Positions 26,208-35,977 of a stretch of DNA of 64,000 bases are shown here, piece by piece; within the stretch, counting starts at the first letter, position 1, and each line of letters begins with the position of its first letter. The position numbers were made by a program, and so were the translations under genes. The stretch lies in NCBI RefSeq assembly GCF_000619945.1, contig NZ_JHVC01000009.1, forward strand, positions 124,001-188,000, read 5' to 3'. Source of the DNA: Clostridium lundense DSM 17049 (GTDB taxonomy: Bacteria; Bacillota; Clostridia; Clostridiales; Clostridiaceae). Under the pieces are notes generated by a model, which saw nothing but the letters and a program-made list of their open reading frames with translations, was not told the origin of the DNA and made no database searches.

Positions 26208-27152
26208 ATGAATAATGAAAAGGATTGGTTAGAGGTTACTATAGTTACCAGTAGTGAAGCTGTAGAAGCTGTATCAGCTATTTTATATAATACAGGAGTA
26301 CAAGGTGTATCTATAGAAGATCCAGAAGATATAGAATTTAAAAAGAAACATCCAGGAGATTGGGATTATTTTGATGAAACATTATTAAATATAAAAGAAG
26401 GAGCCATTATTAAAGGCTATTTTAAAGAAGATGATAAATTTGAACAATATTTTAAATACATAAAAGAAAGTGTAGATAAGTTGGAAGAGTTTGGATTAGA
26501 CAAAGGGGAAGGTTTAGTTACTTTTGCCAAGGTAAATGAAGAAGATTGGGAAAATAACTGGAAAAAGTATTATAAGCCAACTAAAATAGGTGAAAAAATT
26601 GTAGTAAGACCTATATGGGAATCCTATGAAAAGAAGGATGATGAAATAGTTATAGAATTAGATCCAGGAATGGCATTTGGAACAGGAACACATGAAACTA
26701 CAAGGATGTGTGTGCAGGCATTAGAAAAGTATGTCACTCCAGATTCTACTGTTTTTGATATAGGAACAGGATCAGGAATTTTAGCTATTACTGCGGCAAA
26801 ACTTAAAGCAAAAAAGGTTATAGGAGTAGATTTGGATCCAGTAGCGGTTACTTCAGCAAAGGAAAATATAGGATTTAATGATCTTGATAATATAGAAATA
26901 TTCCATGGTAACTTGATGGAAGTTGTAGAAGGCAAGGCTAATATTGTAGTTGCTAATATTATTGCGGATATAATAATATTACTAGCTAAAGATGTTAAAA
27001 ACTTTATAGAAAAGGATGGATATTTTATATCATCAGGAATAATTAAGGACAGAAAAGAAGATGTAGTTAAAAAGTTAGAGGAATGTGGATTCCAGATAGT
27101 AGAAGTAAATACAGATGGTGAATGGGTTTGTGTTGTTTCAAAACTAAGTTAA
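26208..27152 (+). CDS. prmA: Ribosomal protein L11 methyltransferase
   Basis: A 314-aa SAM-dependent methyltransferase acting on L11. The SAM-binding motif FDIGTGSGILAIAA-type (here VFDIGTGSGILAIT), the upstream DPGMAFGTGTHETTRM signature and the NPPY-like VANIIADIII are present. The start at 26208 follows TTGGAGG. It begins the prmA-rsmE-mtaB run, 9 nt before rsmE. Confidence 0.95.
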   Translation: MNNEKDWLEVTIVTSSEAVEAVSAILYNTGVQGVSIEDPEDIEFKKKHPGDWDYFDETLLNIKEGAIIKGYFKEDDKFEQYFKYIKESVDKLEEFGLDKGEGLVTFAKVNEEDWENNWKKYYKPTKIGEKIVVRPIWESYEKKDDEIVIELDPGMAFGTGTHETTRMCVQALEKYVTPDSTVFDIGTGSGILAITAAKLKAKKVIGVDLDPVAVTSAKENIGFNDLDNIEIFHGNLMEVVEGKANIVVANIIADIIILLAKDVKNFIEKDGYFISSGIIKDRKEDVVKKLEECGFQIVEVNTDGEWVCVVSKLS

Positions 27153-27161
27153 GGAGTGTGA

Positions 27162-27917
27162 ATGGTGCATAAGTTTTTTATTTCACAAGATAGTATTTTT
27201 GGAGATGAAGCTATAATCGAAGGCGATGATGTAAAACATATATATAAAGTTCTAAGACTTACAGAAGGCACTACTATAAGCATAAATAACTGCAATGGTA
27301 AAGAATTTTTAGGAGAAATACAATCTATAGATAAAAAGCAGGTGAAAGTAAGATTAAAAGAAAAATTAGATATAAATAATGAAAGCAATATAGAAATTTA
27401 TTTATTTCAAGGATTACCTAAATCAGCCAAAATGGACTTGATAGTACAAAAAAACTGTGAGCTGGGGGTTAGAGAAATAACTCCTGTTATAACTCATAGA
27501 GTTGTAGTGAAAAATGAATTAGGAGAATTTAAAAAAATAGATAGATGGTCAAGAATTGCTTTAGAAGCTTCCAAACAATCTAAGAGAACTATAATACCAA
27601 AGATAAATACTCCTATAGAATTTGAAGAATTATTACAAGAGCTAAAAGGCATGGACTTAATTGTAGTACCTTACGAAAATGAAAAAGGTCTTGGAATAAG
27701 AAATATGATAAACAATATTGATAAAGACAAAATAAAAAAAATAGGAATTATTATAGGTCCAGAGGGTGGATTTGAAGAAGAAGAAATTCATATATTAAAA
27801 AATATGGGAGCATTTATAGTTACATTAGGTCCAAGAATTCTAAGAACAGAAACTGCAGGATTTGTAGGTACTTCTTTAATTATGTATGAATTAGGAGATT
27901 TAGGAGGAAATATCTAA
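27162..27917 (+). CDS. rsmE: 16S rRNA (uracil-1498-N3)-methyltransferase
   Basis: A 251-aa SPOUT-class methyltransferase. The knot region GPEGGFEEEEI and the C-terminal LGPRILRTETAGFV motif are diagnostic. An N-terminal PUA-like domain carries DDVKHIYKVLR. SD AAGGAG. Its stop overlaps the mtaB start by one base (TAATG), so the two are translationally coupled. Confidence 0.95.
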   Translation: MVHKFFISQDSIFGDEAIIEGDDVKHIYKVLRLTEGTTISINNCNGKEFLGEIQSIDKKQVKVRLKEKLDINNESNIEIYLFQGLPKSAKMDLIVQKNCELGVREITPVITHRVVVKNELGEFKKIDRWSRIALEASKQSKRTIIPKINTPIEFEELLQELKGMDLIVVPYENEKGLGIRNMINNIDKDKIKKIGIIIGPEGGFEEEEIHILKNMGAFIVTLGPRILRTETAGFVGTSLIMYELGDLGGNI

Positions 27918-29233
27918 TGAAAGTTGCTTTTACAACTCTAGGTTGCAGAGTAAATCAGTATGAAACAGAAGCCATGACAGAAAAATTTATAAAAAGTGGT
28001 TATGAAGTAGTGCATTTTGATGAGCAATCAGATGTGTATGTTATAAATACTTGTACAGTTACTAATATGGGAGATAAAAAATCACGACAAATGATAGGAA
28101 GAGCTAGGAGAAGCAATCCTAATGCTGTTATAGCTGTAGCAGGTTGTTATTCTCAGATTGCACCAGAAAAGGTTGCAAAAATTCCCGGAGTTGATGTAGT
28201 TATTGGTACAAGAAACAAAGGGGAAATTGTAGAATTAGTACAAAAATGCATGGGAGAAAAGAAGCAAATAATTCATGTAGATGATGTATTAAGAAACAAT
28301 GTGTTTGAAGAATTAAATATTGAAGAATATCAGGATAAGACTAGAGCTTTCTTAAAAATACAGGATGGATGCAATAGTTTTTGTTCTTATTGTGCAATTC
28401 CTTTTGCAAGAGGAGCTGTTTGTTCAAAATCACCAGATAAAATAATAGAAGAAGTTAATAGATTAGCTTCCCATGGATTTAAAGAAATTATATTATCAGG
28501 AATACATATTTCATCCTATGGTGTTGATTTAGAAGGCAATTGGGACTTAATGAAGGTATTAGAAGAAGTTGATAAGGTAGATGGTATTGAAAGAGTAAGA
28601 ATAGGCTCTATTAGTCCTAAATTTTTTACAGAAGATGTTATAATAAGAATATCTAAATTAAAAAAATTATGTCCTCATTTCCACTTATCATTACAAAGTG
28701 GATGTGATGAAACTTTAAAAAGAATGAATAGACATTATACTACAGATGAATATAATAATGTAGTAGAAGGATTAAGAAATAGTGTAAAGGATGTGTCTAT
28801 AACTACAGACATAATTGTAGGATTCCCTGGTGAAACTAAAGAAGAATTTAATACTACATATAAATTCTTAGAAAAAATTAAGCTTTCTAAAATGCACATA
28901 TTTAAATATAGTCCAAGAGAAGGAACTAAAGCAGCTGAAATGAAAGAGCAGGTAGACGGAAACATTAAAGAAGAGAGAAGTAGTAGACTTATAGAATTAA
29001 ATAAAAGATTAGAAAAAGAATTTATGAGTAGATTTATAAATACTAAATTAAAGGTATTATATGAAGAAAAAGTTAGGGATAAAGAAGAATTTTATGAAGG
29101 ATATACACCTAATTATATAAAAGTTATGAGCAATTCTAAAGAAAGTATAGAAGGTAAAATTTTAGAGACAGAAATAATAGGTGTAGAAGAAGAAATCAGT
29201 ATAGGTAATATAGTGGAACAATGTAAAAATTAA
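27917..29233 (+). CDS. mtaB: tRNA t6A37 methylthiotransferase MtaB
   Basis: A 438-aa radical-SAM methylthiotransferase that converts t6A37 to ms2t6A37 in ANN-decoding tRNAs. The N-terminal UPF0004 domain (TLGCRVNQYETEAM), radical-SAM cluster CNSFCSYCAIPFARG and C-terminal TRAM-like region are in the expected order. It is the third gene of the prmA-rsmE-mtaB unit. Confidence 0.94.
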   Translation: MKVAFTTLGCRVNQYETEAMTEKFIKSGYEVVHFDEQSDVYVINTCTVTNMGDKKSRQMIGRARRSNPNAVIAVAGCYSQIAPEKVAKIPGVDVVIGTRNKGEIVELVQKCMGEKKQIIHVDDVLRNNVFEELNIEEYQDKTRAFLKIQDGCNSFCSYCAIPFARGAVCSKSPDKIIEEVNRLASHGFKEIILSGIHISSYGVDLEGNWDLMKVLEEVDKVDGIERVRIGSISPKFFTEDVIIRISKLKKLCPHFHLSLQSGCDETLKRMNRHYTTDEYNNVVEGLRNSVKDVSITTDIIVGFPGETKEEFNTTYKFLEKIKLSKMHIFKYSPREGTKAAEMKEQVDGNIKEERSSRLIELNKRLEKEFMSRFINTKLKVLYEEKVRDKEEFYEGYTPNYIKVMSNSKESIEGKILETEIIGVEEEISIGNIVEQCKN

Positions 29234-29352
29234 CAATATGTTAAAAGGTCTTATATGTATAGTACATATAAATTTTAAAAGGAAAATAGTGCGTTTTGTG
29301 GAATATATATTAATGGAAATTTTTACATATATTCTTTTAAGGAGGTGAGATA

Positions 29353-29697
29353 ATGAACGATTGTATTTTCTGTAAGATAATAAGTGGTGAGATACCTTCT
29401 GAAAAGGTATATGAAGATGAATTAGTGTTGAGTTTTAAGGATATAAGTCCAGAAGCACCAGCCCATGTTCTAATTATACCTAAAAAGCATATATCTTCTT
29501 TAAATGAATTAAAAGAAGAGGATGAGAAGATTATTTCTCATGTATTTATGGTAGCCACAGAAATTGTGAAAAAGCTAGGTATAGCTGATAGTGGTTATAG
29601 AATAGTAACTAATTGTGGAGAAGATGGGGGACAGACAGTTTCTCATATTCATTTCCACCTTTTAGGTGGAAGATCTCTTCAATGGCCACCAGGTTAA
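29353..29697 (+). CDS. HIT-family nucleotide-binding protein
   Basis: A 114-aa histidine-triad protein. N-terminal CIFCKIISGEIPSEKVYED and the triad HIHFHLLGG near the C-terminus mark it as a Hint-type purine nucleoside phosphoramidase. The SD AAGGAGGTGAG is strong. Lies between mtaB and rpsU, a common Firmicute order. Confidence 0.93.
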   Translation: MNDCIFCKIISGEIPSEKVYEDELVLSFKDISPEAPAHVLIIPKKHISSLNELKEEDEKIISHVFMVATEIVKKLGIADSGYRIVTNCGEDGGQTVSHIHFHLLGGRSLQWPPG

Positions 29698-29729
29698 AAT
29701 AAAATAAAGTAAAACAATTAATGAAATTG

Positions 29730-29759
29730 TTGACAGCATCCAATGTAATATTATATAAT
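29730..29759 (+). promoter_or_regulatory. Putative rpsU promoter
   Basis: TTGACA (29730-29735), 18-nt spacer, TATAAT (29754-29759), about 75 nt upstream of rpsU. Confidence 0.65.
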
Positions 29760-29834
29760 AAACTATGTGCTATGTACCCAGTATTGCCTGTTTAATTTAT
29801 TTATTAAATTGAGCTAGCGGAGGGAGGGAGATCA

Positions 29835-30011
29835 ATGTCAGAAATAAGAGTTGGAGAAAATGAATCATTAGAAAACGCATTAAGAAGATTTAAGAAAAAA
29901 TGCGCTAGAGCTGGTGTTCTTTCAGAAGTAAGAAAAAGAGAACACTATGAAAAACCAAGCGTTAAAAGAAAGAAAAAATCTGAAGCTGCAAGAAAGAGAA
30001 AATTCAAATAA
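29835..30011 (+). CDS. rpsU: 30S ribosomal protein S21
   Basis: A 58-aa basic protein, MSEIRVGENESLENALRRF..., with the KKCARAGVLSEVRKREHYEK core and a Lys/Arg tail: canonical S21, needed for translation initiation. SD GGGAGGGAG. Followed 34 nt later by yqeY, the usual order. Confidence 0.97.
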   Translation: MSEIRVGENESLENALRRFKKKCARAGVLSEVRKREHYEKPSVKRKKKSEAARKRKFK

Positions 30012-30045
30012 GAATAAAATTTTGTTTGAAAGAAGGTACTGAATT

Positions 30046-30492
30046 ATGGCCCTTAAAGAAAGACTGCAAGAAGATTGGAAGCAAGCTTTAAAGGCAGGAG
30101 AAAAAGTGAAAGCAAGTACTATTAGTATGGCTAAAGCAGCAGTACTTTTAGTAGAAAAAACTGATGGAAGAAAACTTGATGATGAAGAAATCATTGAAGT
30201 TTTGGCTAAGGAAGTTAAGCAAAGACGTGAAGCTATGCTTGAATTCGAAAAAGGAAACAGACAGGATTTAATTGAGATGGCTCAAGCGGAAATAGAAATC
30301 TTGTTAAGTTACCTTCCTCAGCAATTAACAGAAGATGAAATAACAGAATATGTTCGTCAGGCAATTAATGAAGTGGGCGCGAATAGCATAAAAGATATGG
30401 GAAAAGTAATGGCTATAGTTGTACCTAAATTAAAAGGTAGAGCAGATGGGAAACTTGTAAGCCAAATTGTAAAACAAAGTTTGAATAATTAA
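30046..30492 (+). CDS. GatB/YqeY domain protein
   Basis: A 148-aa helical protein of the YqeY family, related to the tRNA-binding tail of GatB. Conserved VLAKEVKQRREAMLEFEKGNR and LLSYLPQQLTEDEI are present. The family's biochemical role is not established; tRNA interaction is inferred. Same operon as rpsU, closed by a terminator. Confidence 0.9.
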   Translation: MALKERLQEDWKQALKAGEKVKASTISMAKAAVLLVEKTDGRKLDDEEIIEVLAKEVKQRREAMLEFEKGNRQDLIEMAQAEIEILLSYLPQQLTEDEITEYVRQAINEVGANSIKDMGKVMAIVVPKLKGRADGKLVSQIVKQSLNN

Positions 30493-30507
30493 TAATGATT
30501 AATAAAT

Positions 30508-30538
30508 TAAAAGACTGAGGCAACTCAGTCTTTTTTTA
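30508..30538 (+). terminator. rpsU-yqeY terminator
   Basis: Stem AAAGACTGAG/CTCAGTCTTT, GCAA tetraloop and a T run. Confidence 0.93.
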
Positions 30539-30610
30539 TTTTTTATTTAACAGTATATATTTTTTGCATTTTACAATGTCATTTATTTTGCTGTAAATTC
30601 ATAAATTAGT

Positions 30611-30922
30611 ATGAAAGTACTTTTTGAAGGTGTAAATTTGGAGGAGAAATTAGATAAGGCCAAAAGTGATTTAGCAGAAAAGCTAGATTTACCAAGAGAC
30701 GTAGTGATGGATTTACCTAAAATAGTTATAACTGGTAATAGTGAAATAATTATTGAAAATCATAAGGGCATAATTGTCTTTGATGAGAAGCAGATTAAAA
30801 TAAATTCAAGAGTAGGTTTGGTGTCTATATATGGGCGAGAGTTTGAGATACTTTTTCTAGGGGGAAGTACAATAACCTTGAAAGGAAAATTTCAATCGGT
30901 GGTGTATGAGGGAAATGAGTAA
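30611..30922 (+). CDS. yqfC: Sporulation protein YqfC
   Basis: A 103-aa YabP/YqfC-family protein made in the mother cell in Bacillus. Motif LDLPRDVVMDLPKIVITGNSEI and the beta-rich C-terminus (LGGSTITLKGKF) fit. The ATG at 30611 has no SD in front. A sigma-E-like pair (TCATTTA and CATAAATT) lies right before the ATG, which would give a very short or absent leader. Overlaps yqfD by 17 nt. Confidence 0.88.
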   Translation: MKVLFEGVNLEEKLDKAKSDLAEKLDLPRDVVMDLPKIVITGNSEIIIENHKGIIVFDEKQIKINSRVGLVSIYGREFEILFLGGSTITLKGKFQSVVYEGNE

Positions 30923-32066
30923 AATAGATTTAAAAAAATATAGAAGAAGTATTATAACCCTAGAAATTCAATCTTTTATGCCTGAAAAATTTATTAATCT
31001 GCTTTGGAAAAATAATGTTAATGTAACCAATGTAAGAAAAAAAGATTTTACCACTGTTGTTATGGATATAAAGTTAAGGGATTATGGTAAAATAGAACAA
31101 ATTGCAAAAAAAACAGACGCTAAAATAAAGATAATCAATAGAAAAGGTTTAGCATTTTTTATGCTAAAAATAAGAAGAAGAACGGCTATGGTACTTGGAA
31201 TAGCTGTATTTGTATTTATACTTTATTATCTTTCAACATATATATGGAAAATAGATATAGAAACAGAAAAAGCACTTTCGCCTTATGAAATAAGAAGGGA
31301 GCTATTAGCTTATGGAGTTAAGGAAGGAATGCCTAAGAAAAAAATAAATGTGCTTTCTTTAGAAGAAAAACTAATGGAAAGTAATGATAGTATAATGTGG
31401 ATAAGGGTAAGAATTGAAGGATCAATACTTAAAATTGTTGCTTCAGAAAGACAAACACCACCTAATATTATATTGGAAAATGATCCTTGTAACCTAGTTG
31501 CCAAAAAAGATGGAGAAGTAGTTAGAGTATATACCACTGCTGGTACAGCAATAGTAAAAAAAGGTGACATAGTAAAAAAGGGAGATCTATTAGTAAAAGG
31601 GGAACAGGGAAAAGAAGATAGTGTATATGAAGTTCATGCTAAGGGGCATGTTATAGCAAGAACATTTTATGAAGAAACTAGAAGTGTTAAAACTACAGAA
31701 ACGAAAAGAGAAAGAACAGGGAATAAATTAGAAAATATTTACATTAACTTTGGAAAAAAGAAAGTATATATAAAAAAATCTATGAATAAATTTACCAAAT
31801 ATGATAAAATAGAAAATAATAAAGGTCCAATAGTACTGGAAACCTATTATGAGATAAAGGAAAAAGTATGTAATTTAGATAAAGATAAGCTTATAAATAA
31901 TACGTCTAAAGAATTAATAGATAATATTGCATTAAGTTTTGATAAGAATATAGAAATAATAGATAAAATAATAGATCATAGTGTAGATGGGGATAAAATT
32001 AAAGTTAGAGTTTTAGTAGTAGCGGAGGAAAATATAGCGCTTCCAGAAGAAATGAACCAAAGCTAA
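30906..32066 (+). CDS. yqfD: Sporulation protein YqfD
   Basis: A 386-aa membrane-anchored sporulation protein. The cytoplasmic N-terminal domain is followed by a membrane segment (about residues 93-113) and a large outside domain with RVRIEGSILKIVASERQTPP and the DLVAKKDGEV-type repeat. It starts within yqfC; an alternative ATG at 30915 is equally possible. In Bacillus it is sigma-E dependent. phoH, normally next, is absent. Confidence 0.88.
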   Translation: MREMSKIDLKKYRRSIITLEIQSFMPEKFINLLWKNNVNVTNVRKKDFTTVVMDIKLRDYGKIEQIAKKTDAKIKIINRKGLAFFMLKIRRRTAMVLGIAVFVFILYYLSTYIWKIDIETEKALSPYEIRRELLAYGVKEGMPKKKINVLSLEEKLMESNDSIMWIRVRIEGSILKIVASERQTPPNIILENDPCNLVAKKDGEVVRVYTTAGTAIVKKGDIVKKGDLLVKGEQGKEDSVYEVHAKGHVIARTFYEETRSVKTTETKRERTGNKLENIYINFGKKKVYIKKSMNKFTKYDKIENNKGPIVLETYYEIKEKVCNLDKDKLINNTSKELIDNIALSFDKNIEIIDKIIDHSVDGDKIKVRVLVVAEENIALPEEMNQS

Positions 32067-32095
32067 AGTATAGGGAGTAGAAGGATGGTATTTTT

Positions 32096-34192
32096 ATGAG
32101 AAAAGTTACTTTAGATAAGATGTGTAAAAACAATAGTAAAAATAAGATACTTTTATTTTTAATTACATTTATATTTATTTATTGTGTACTAATTACTTCT
32201 TTAGTGACACAGAAATTTAATTTAAAAGAAGGGGACATAGCAAAAGTTGATATTAAAGCTCCACGTGAAATAGTAGATGATGTAGCTACTAAAGCGAGAA
32301 TACAGCAAGCTATTGAGTCTGTACCTCTTCAATATAATAAAAACACTGAGGTTAAAATAAATGTAATAGATAATATAAATGGTTTATTTCAAAAAGTATC
32401 TGAAATTAAGGATTCTACTACAGACATAAAGGAAAAGGTAAATAAATTAAAGGCGGAATCTAAATTAAGCTTATCTGATGAGGATTATCTTATTTTATTG
32501 AATTCTTCAAAAGAAGACTTGAAAACATTAAATGTTTTCTTAACTGAAACTATGTCACAATTATATGAAAGCATCAATATTAATGAGAATGTTGGAAATA
32601 AAAGTACAGAAGATATAAAGAAAGCTCAGGAATTTATATTATTAAAAGTTAATAGTTCAAAACTTCCTAAAAAAGCTTTAAAAGATTTAGCTGTTAATAT
32701 AGGATATGGTCAAATTAAACCTAATTTCTTTTATGACAAAGAAAAAACTGAGGAACTTCAAAATGAGGCTAAGAGAAAAGCACCGGTACTTATAAAAAAG
32801 GATCAGACTATAGTAAAAGAAGGAGAACCTGTAACAAAGGGACAAATAGATATTTTAGAAAAATTAGGGCTTTTAAATTCACAAGACAAATTTGAATGGT
32901 ATATTTATGTTAGTTTAGGAACATTGATACTTTTCATTTTAGCGTTACAGTGGTTTTATATAAAAAAATATTATAGAGAAATTTATAATGATACAAGTAA
33001 GTTAACACTGATTAATATTTTAACTTGTATTTCGGTGTTACTTGCAAGGGTTTTAGGTATAGTACCGTTCTTAATACCTTTAGCCTGTGTACCTATGTTA
33101 TTTACTCTTCTAATAGATAATAGGGTATCTTTAGTTATAAATGGTCTAAATTGCATTTTAATTAGCTGTGCAGTTGAGTTTAATGTGGAAATAACTTTAT
33201 TAGCTATAATAAATGCTATGGTTGGTTCTATAATATTAAAAAGAATGCAACAGAGAAATGATATTTTATATTCAGCATTAAGTATAGCAGTAGTAAATGT
33301 AATAATGACTTTTTCGGCAGGTTTTTTATTAAGTAATAATACTATAGAGGTAGCTAAAAAAGCATCATTTGCTTTTTTAGGAAGCATAATTTCAGGAGTT
33401 CTTACTATAGGATTTTTACCTTTCTTTGAAAGTATATTTGATATAGTTACCACAATAAAGCTATTGGAACTTTCTAATCCTAATAATGCATTACTTAAAA
33501 AAATATTAATGGAAGCTCCAGGTACGTATCATCATAGTGTATTGGTTGGCAATTTAGCAGAAGTTGCAGCAGAAGAAGTGGGGGGGAATCCTGTACTTGC
33601 AAGGGTGGCTTCTTATTACCATGATGTAGGTAAAATAAAAAGGCCATATTTCTTTAAGGAAAATCAGCTGGGAAATGATAATCCACATAGTAAAATAAAT
33701 CCTAATTTAAGTACTCTTATAATAACTGCTCATGTTAAAGATGGTGTAGAGTTAGCGAAGGAATATAAAATTCCTAAATCTATTATAGATATTATAGAGC
33801 AGCATCATGGTACTACTTTAGTGAAATATTTTTATATAACTATGAAAAATTCTAGTGATAATCCAGAAGAAGTAAATGAAGAGAATTTTAGATATCCAGG
33901 ACCTAAACCAGAAACTAAAGAAGCTGCTATTATAATGCTAGCTGATAGTGTAGAGGCAGCTGTTAGATCTATAAATGAACCAACTAAGGGTAAAATAGAG
34001 GAAATGGTAAATAATATAATTAAGGCTAGATTAAATGAGGGACAGTTAGATAATTGTAACTTAACATTAAAGGATTTAGATAAAATAAGAGAAGCATTTA
34101 TTAAAGTGCTTATGGGAATATATCATCAGAGGATTGAATATCCAACAGATAAATGGGAGAACAAAAGCGAAGGGAATGATAATAAAAAATGA
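32096..34192 (+). CDS. pgpH: 7TM-HD phosphohydrolase PgpH (c-di-AMP phosphodiesterase)
   Basis: A 698-aa protein: one N-terminal membrane helix (about 19-39), a large extracytoplasmic 7TMR-HDED domain, seven membrane helices (about 270-450) and a C-terminal HD domain with HHSVLVGNLAEVA, YYHDVGK and ITAHVKDGVELA. The architecture is that of Listeria PgpH / Bacillus YqfF, which degrade c-di-AMP. SD GAAGGATGG. ybeY begins within its stop codon (ATGA). Confidence 0.92.
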   Translation: MRKVTLDKMCKNNSKNKILLFLITFIFIYCVLITSLVTQKFNLKEGDIAKVDIKAPREIVDDVATKARIQQAIESVPLQYNKNTEVKINVIDNINGLFQKVSEIKDSTTDIKEKVNKLKAESKLSLSDEDYLILLNSSKEDLKTLNVFLTETMSQLYESININENVGNKSTEDIKKAQEFILLKVNSSKLPKKALKDLAVNIGYGQIKPNFFYDKEKTEELQNEAKRKAPVLIKKDQTIVKEGEPVTKGQIDILEKLGLLNSQDKFEWYIYVSLGTLILFILALQWFYIKKYYREIYNDTSKLTLINILTCISVLLARVLGIVPFLIPLACVPMLFTLLIDNRVSLVINGLNCILISCAVEFNVEITLLAIINAMVGSIILKRMQQRNDILYSALSIAVVNVIMTFSAGFLLSNNTIEVAKKASFAFLGSIISGVLTIGFLPFFESIFDIVTTIKLLELSNPNNALLKKILMEAPGTYHHSVLVGNLAEVAAEEVGGNPVLARVASYYHDVGKIKRPYFFKENQLGNDNPHSKINPNLSTLIITAHVKDGVELAKEYKIPKSIIDIIEQHHGTTLVKYFYITMKNSSDNPEEVNEENFRYPGPKPETKEAAIIMLADSVEAAVRSINEPTKGKIEEMVNNIIKARLNEGQLDNCNLTLKDLDKIREAFIKVLMGIYHQRIEYPTDKWENKSEGNDNKK

Positions 34193-34695
34193 TATATATA
34201 GATGATAGACAAAATAATATTGAGATAACAAAGAAATTAGAAAGTACAATAGAAAACATAATAGATTATGCTCTTAAAGAAGAAGGTGTAGAAATAGATT
34301 ATGAAGTCAGTGTAATATTTGTAGATAATGAAGAGATTAGAAATATAAATAGGGAAAATAGGGATATAGATAAACCTACAGACGTATTATCATTTCCAAT
34401 GTTAGAGTATCCTGAAGGAAAGGTATATAAGGATGTTTATATAGGTTATGAATTTGGACCAGAGGATTTAGACGAGGATAAATTAGTTTTAGGAGATATA
34501 GTACTATCTTTAGAAAGAGCAGAAGAACAAAGAAAAGAATATGGCCATTCTTTTTTAAGAGAGGTTTGCTATTTAACAGTTCATTCTATATTACATCTTT
34601 TAGGGTATGATCATATGGAGGAAGACGAAAAAAGTATAATGAGAAAAAGAGAAGAGGATATATTAAGTAAATTTCATATTGTAAGGGAAAGCTAG
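34189..34695 (+). CDS. ybeY: Endoribonuclease YbeY
   Basis: A 168-aa metal-dependent RNase for 16S rRNA 3'-end maturation and ribosome quality control. The H-x3-H-x5-H zinc motif is seen in TVHSILHLLGYDHMEEDE, and RxINRENRDIDKPTDVLSFPM precedes it. It overlaps pgpH by 4 nt, so translation is coupled. Confidence 0.95.
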   Translation: MIYIDDRQNNIEITKKLESTIENIIDYALKEEGVEIDYEVSVIFVDNEEIRNINRENRDIDKPTDVLSFPMLEYPEGKVYKDVYIGYEFGPEDLDEDKLVLGDIVLSLERAEEQRKEYGHSFLREVCYLTVHSILHLLGYDHMEEDEKSIMRKREEDILSKFHIVRES

Positions 34696-34748
34696 CTTTA
34701 ACTGAAGTTAAGGATCACTTGATAATTTTATTAAAAGCAGGTGTTTCT

Positions 34749-35447
34749 ATGAAAATGAAAAAATTATTGGATAGTTTTAATTATGCCATAGAAGGAATAG
34801 TATATGCAGTAAGAACTCAAAGAAATATGAGAATACATATGATTGCAGCTCTGTTGGTTCTTACTGCTTGTTTCTTTTATGATATAAGCAAAATGGAATT
34901 ATTAATATTACTCATTACTATTACCATGGTAATAACTGCAGAACTTATTAATACAGCAATAGAGTGTACTATTGATACTACCACTAATTACTATCACCCT
35001 TTAGCTAGAATTGCTAAAAATGTAGCAGCAGCTGCAGTACTCATTACAGCTATAAATGCATTAGCTGTAGGATATATTGTATTTTGGAAGAGGTTAGAGT
35101 ACATAAATTTTATGGTTATGAATAAAATAAAGAATTCAGATCCGTATATGATTTTTATAATATTATTTATAGTATGTATTTCTACATTAGTGGTGAAGGC
35201 TATATATGGTGAAGGTACTCCACTAAAAGGTGGTATGCCTAGTGGACATAGTGCAATAGCTTTTTGTATTGCTACCACTATAGCTCTTTTAACTGAAGAG
35301 ACTATTTCAATAATACTTAGCTATTTTTTAGCTATTATAGTAGCACAAAGCAGGGTAGATTCGGAAGTTCATTCTATAATAGAGGTAATAGCAGGTGCTG
35401 TATTTGGAACTGTACTTACAGTATTATTATTTAAAATTTTTGGATAG
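34749..35447 (+). CDS. dgkA: Undecaprenol/diacylglycerol kinase fused to a PAP2 domain
   Basis: A 232-aa membrane protein. The N-terminal part (1-105) is the DgkA/UdpK kinase with RTQRNMRIH and AELINTAIECTID. The C-terminal part (about 130-232) is a PAP2 phosphatase with GGMPSGHSAIAF and SRVDSEVHSIIEV, where the usual Asp after His is Glu. One protein thus joins a lipid kinase to a lipid-phosphate phosphatase, probably on undecaprenol. The start at 34749 follows AGCAGGTG. Confidence 0.9.
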   Translation: MKMKKLLDSFNYAIEGIVYAVRTQRNMRIHMIAALLVLTACFFYDISKMELLILLITITMVITAELINTAIECTIDTTTNYYHPLARIAKNVAAAAVLITAINALAVGYIVFWKRLEYINFMVMNKIKNSDPYMIFIILFIVCISTLVVKAIYGEGTPLKGGMPSGHSAIAFCIATTIALLTEETISIILSYFLAIIVAQSRVDSEVHSIIEVIAGAVFGTVLTVLLFKIFG

Positions 35448-35481
35448 AATATAATTGCATAATAAGTTTAAATATATTAGG

Positions 35482-35509
35482 TTGAAAAGCATGAAATTAA
35501 TGTTATAAT
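35482..35509 (+). promoter_or_regulatory. Putative cdd-era promoter
   Basis: TTGAAA (35482-35487), 16-nt spacer, TATAAT (35504-35509), about 50 nt before cdd. Confidence 0.6.
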
Positions 35510-35560
35510 TTTATTTACAAGACAAATGGTTAAACTCTCTTTGAAAGGAAGGGTTTATTA

Positions 35561-35968
35561 ATGAAAGAGATGGATTGTGAAGAGTTGATAAAAATGGCAT
35601 TAAGCGCAAGAGAAAAGGCATATGTGCCATATTCAAAATTTAAAGTTGGTGCAGCTATTCTTACAGGCAATGATAAGCTATATACAGGTTGCAACATTGA
35701 AAATGCATCCTATGGTGCTACTAACTGTGCAGAAAGAACAGCTATATTTAAAGCAGTATCTGAAGGAGAAACTAAAATAAAGGCTATTGCAGTGGTAGGT
35801 AGTCCGGATGACTTAACTGCTCCATGTGGCATTTGTAGACAGGTAATAAGTGAATTTGCCACTGAGGATACTAAAATTATAATTGGGAAAAATGAAAATG
35901 AATATGTAGTAAAAACACTTGAAGAAATACTTCCAGCAGCTTTTACTAAAAAAGATTTGCAAAAATAA
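35561..35968 (+). CDS. cdd: Cytidine deaminase
   Basis: A 135-aa homotetrameric deaminase of the pyrimidine salvage pathway. Zinc-site motifs CAERTAIFKA and PCGICRQ, with NIENASYGATN before them, are intact. SD AAAGGAAGGG. It begins the cdd-era-recO run; the gap to era is 9 nt. Confidence 0.96.
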   Translation: MKEMDCEELIKMALSAREKAYVPYSKFKVGAAILTGNDKLYTGCNIENASYGATNCAERTAIFKAVSEGETKIKAIAVVGSPDDLTAPCGICRQVISEFATEDTKIIIGKNENEYVVKTLEEILPAAFTKKDLQK

Positions 35969-35977
35969 GGAGGATAT

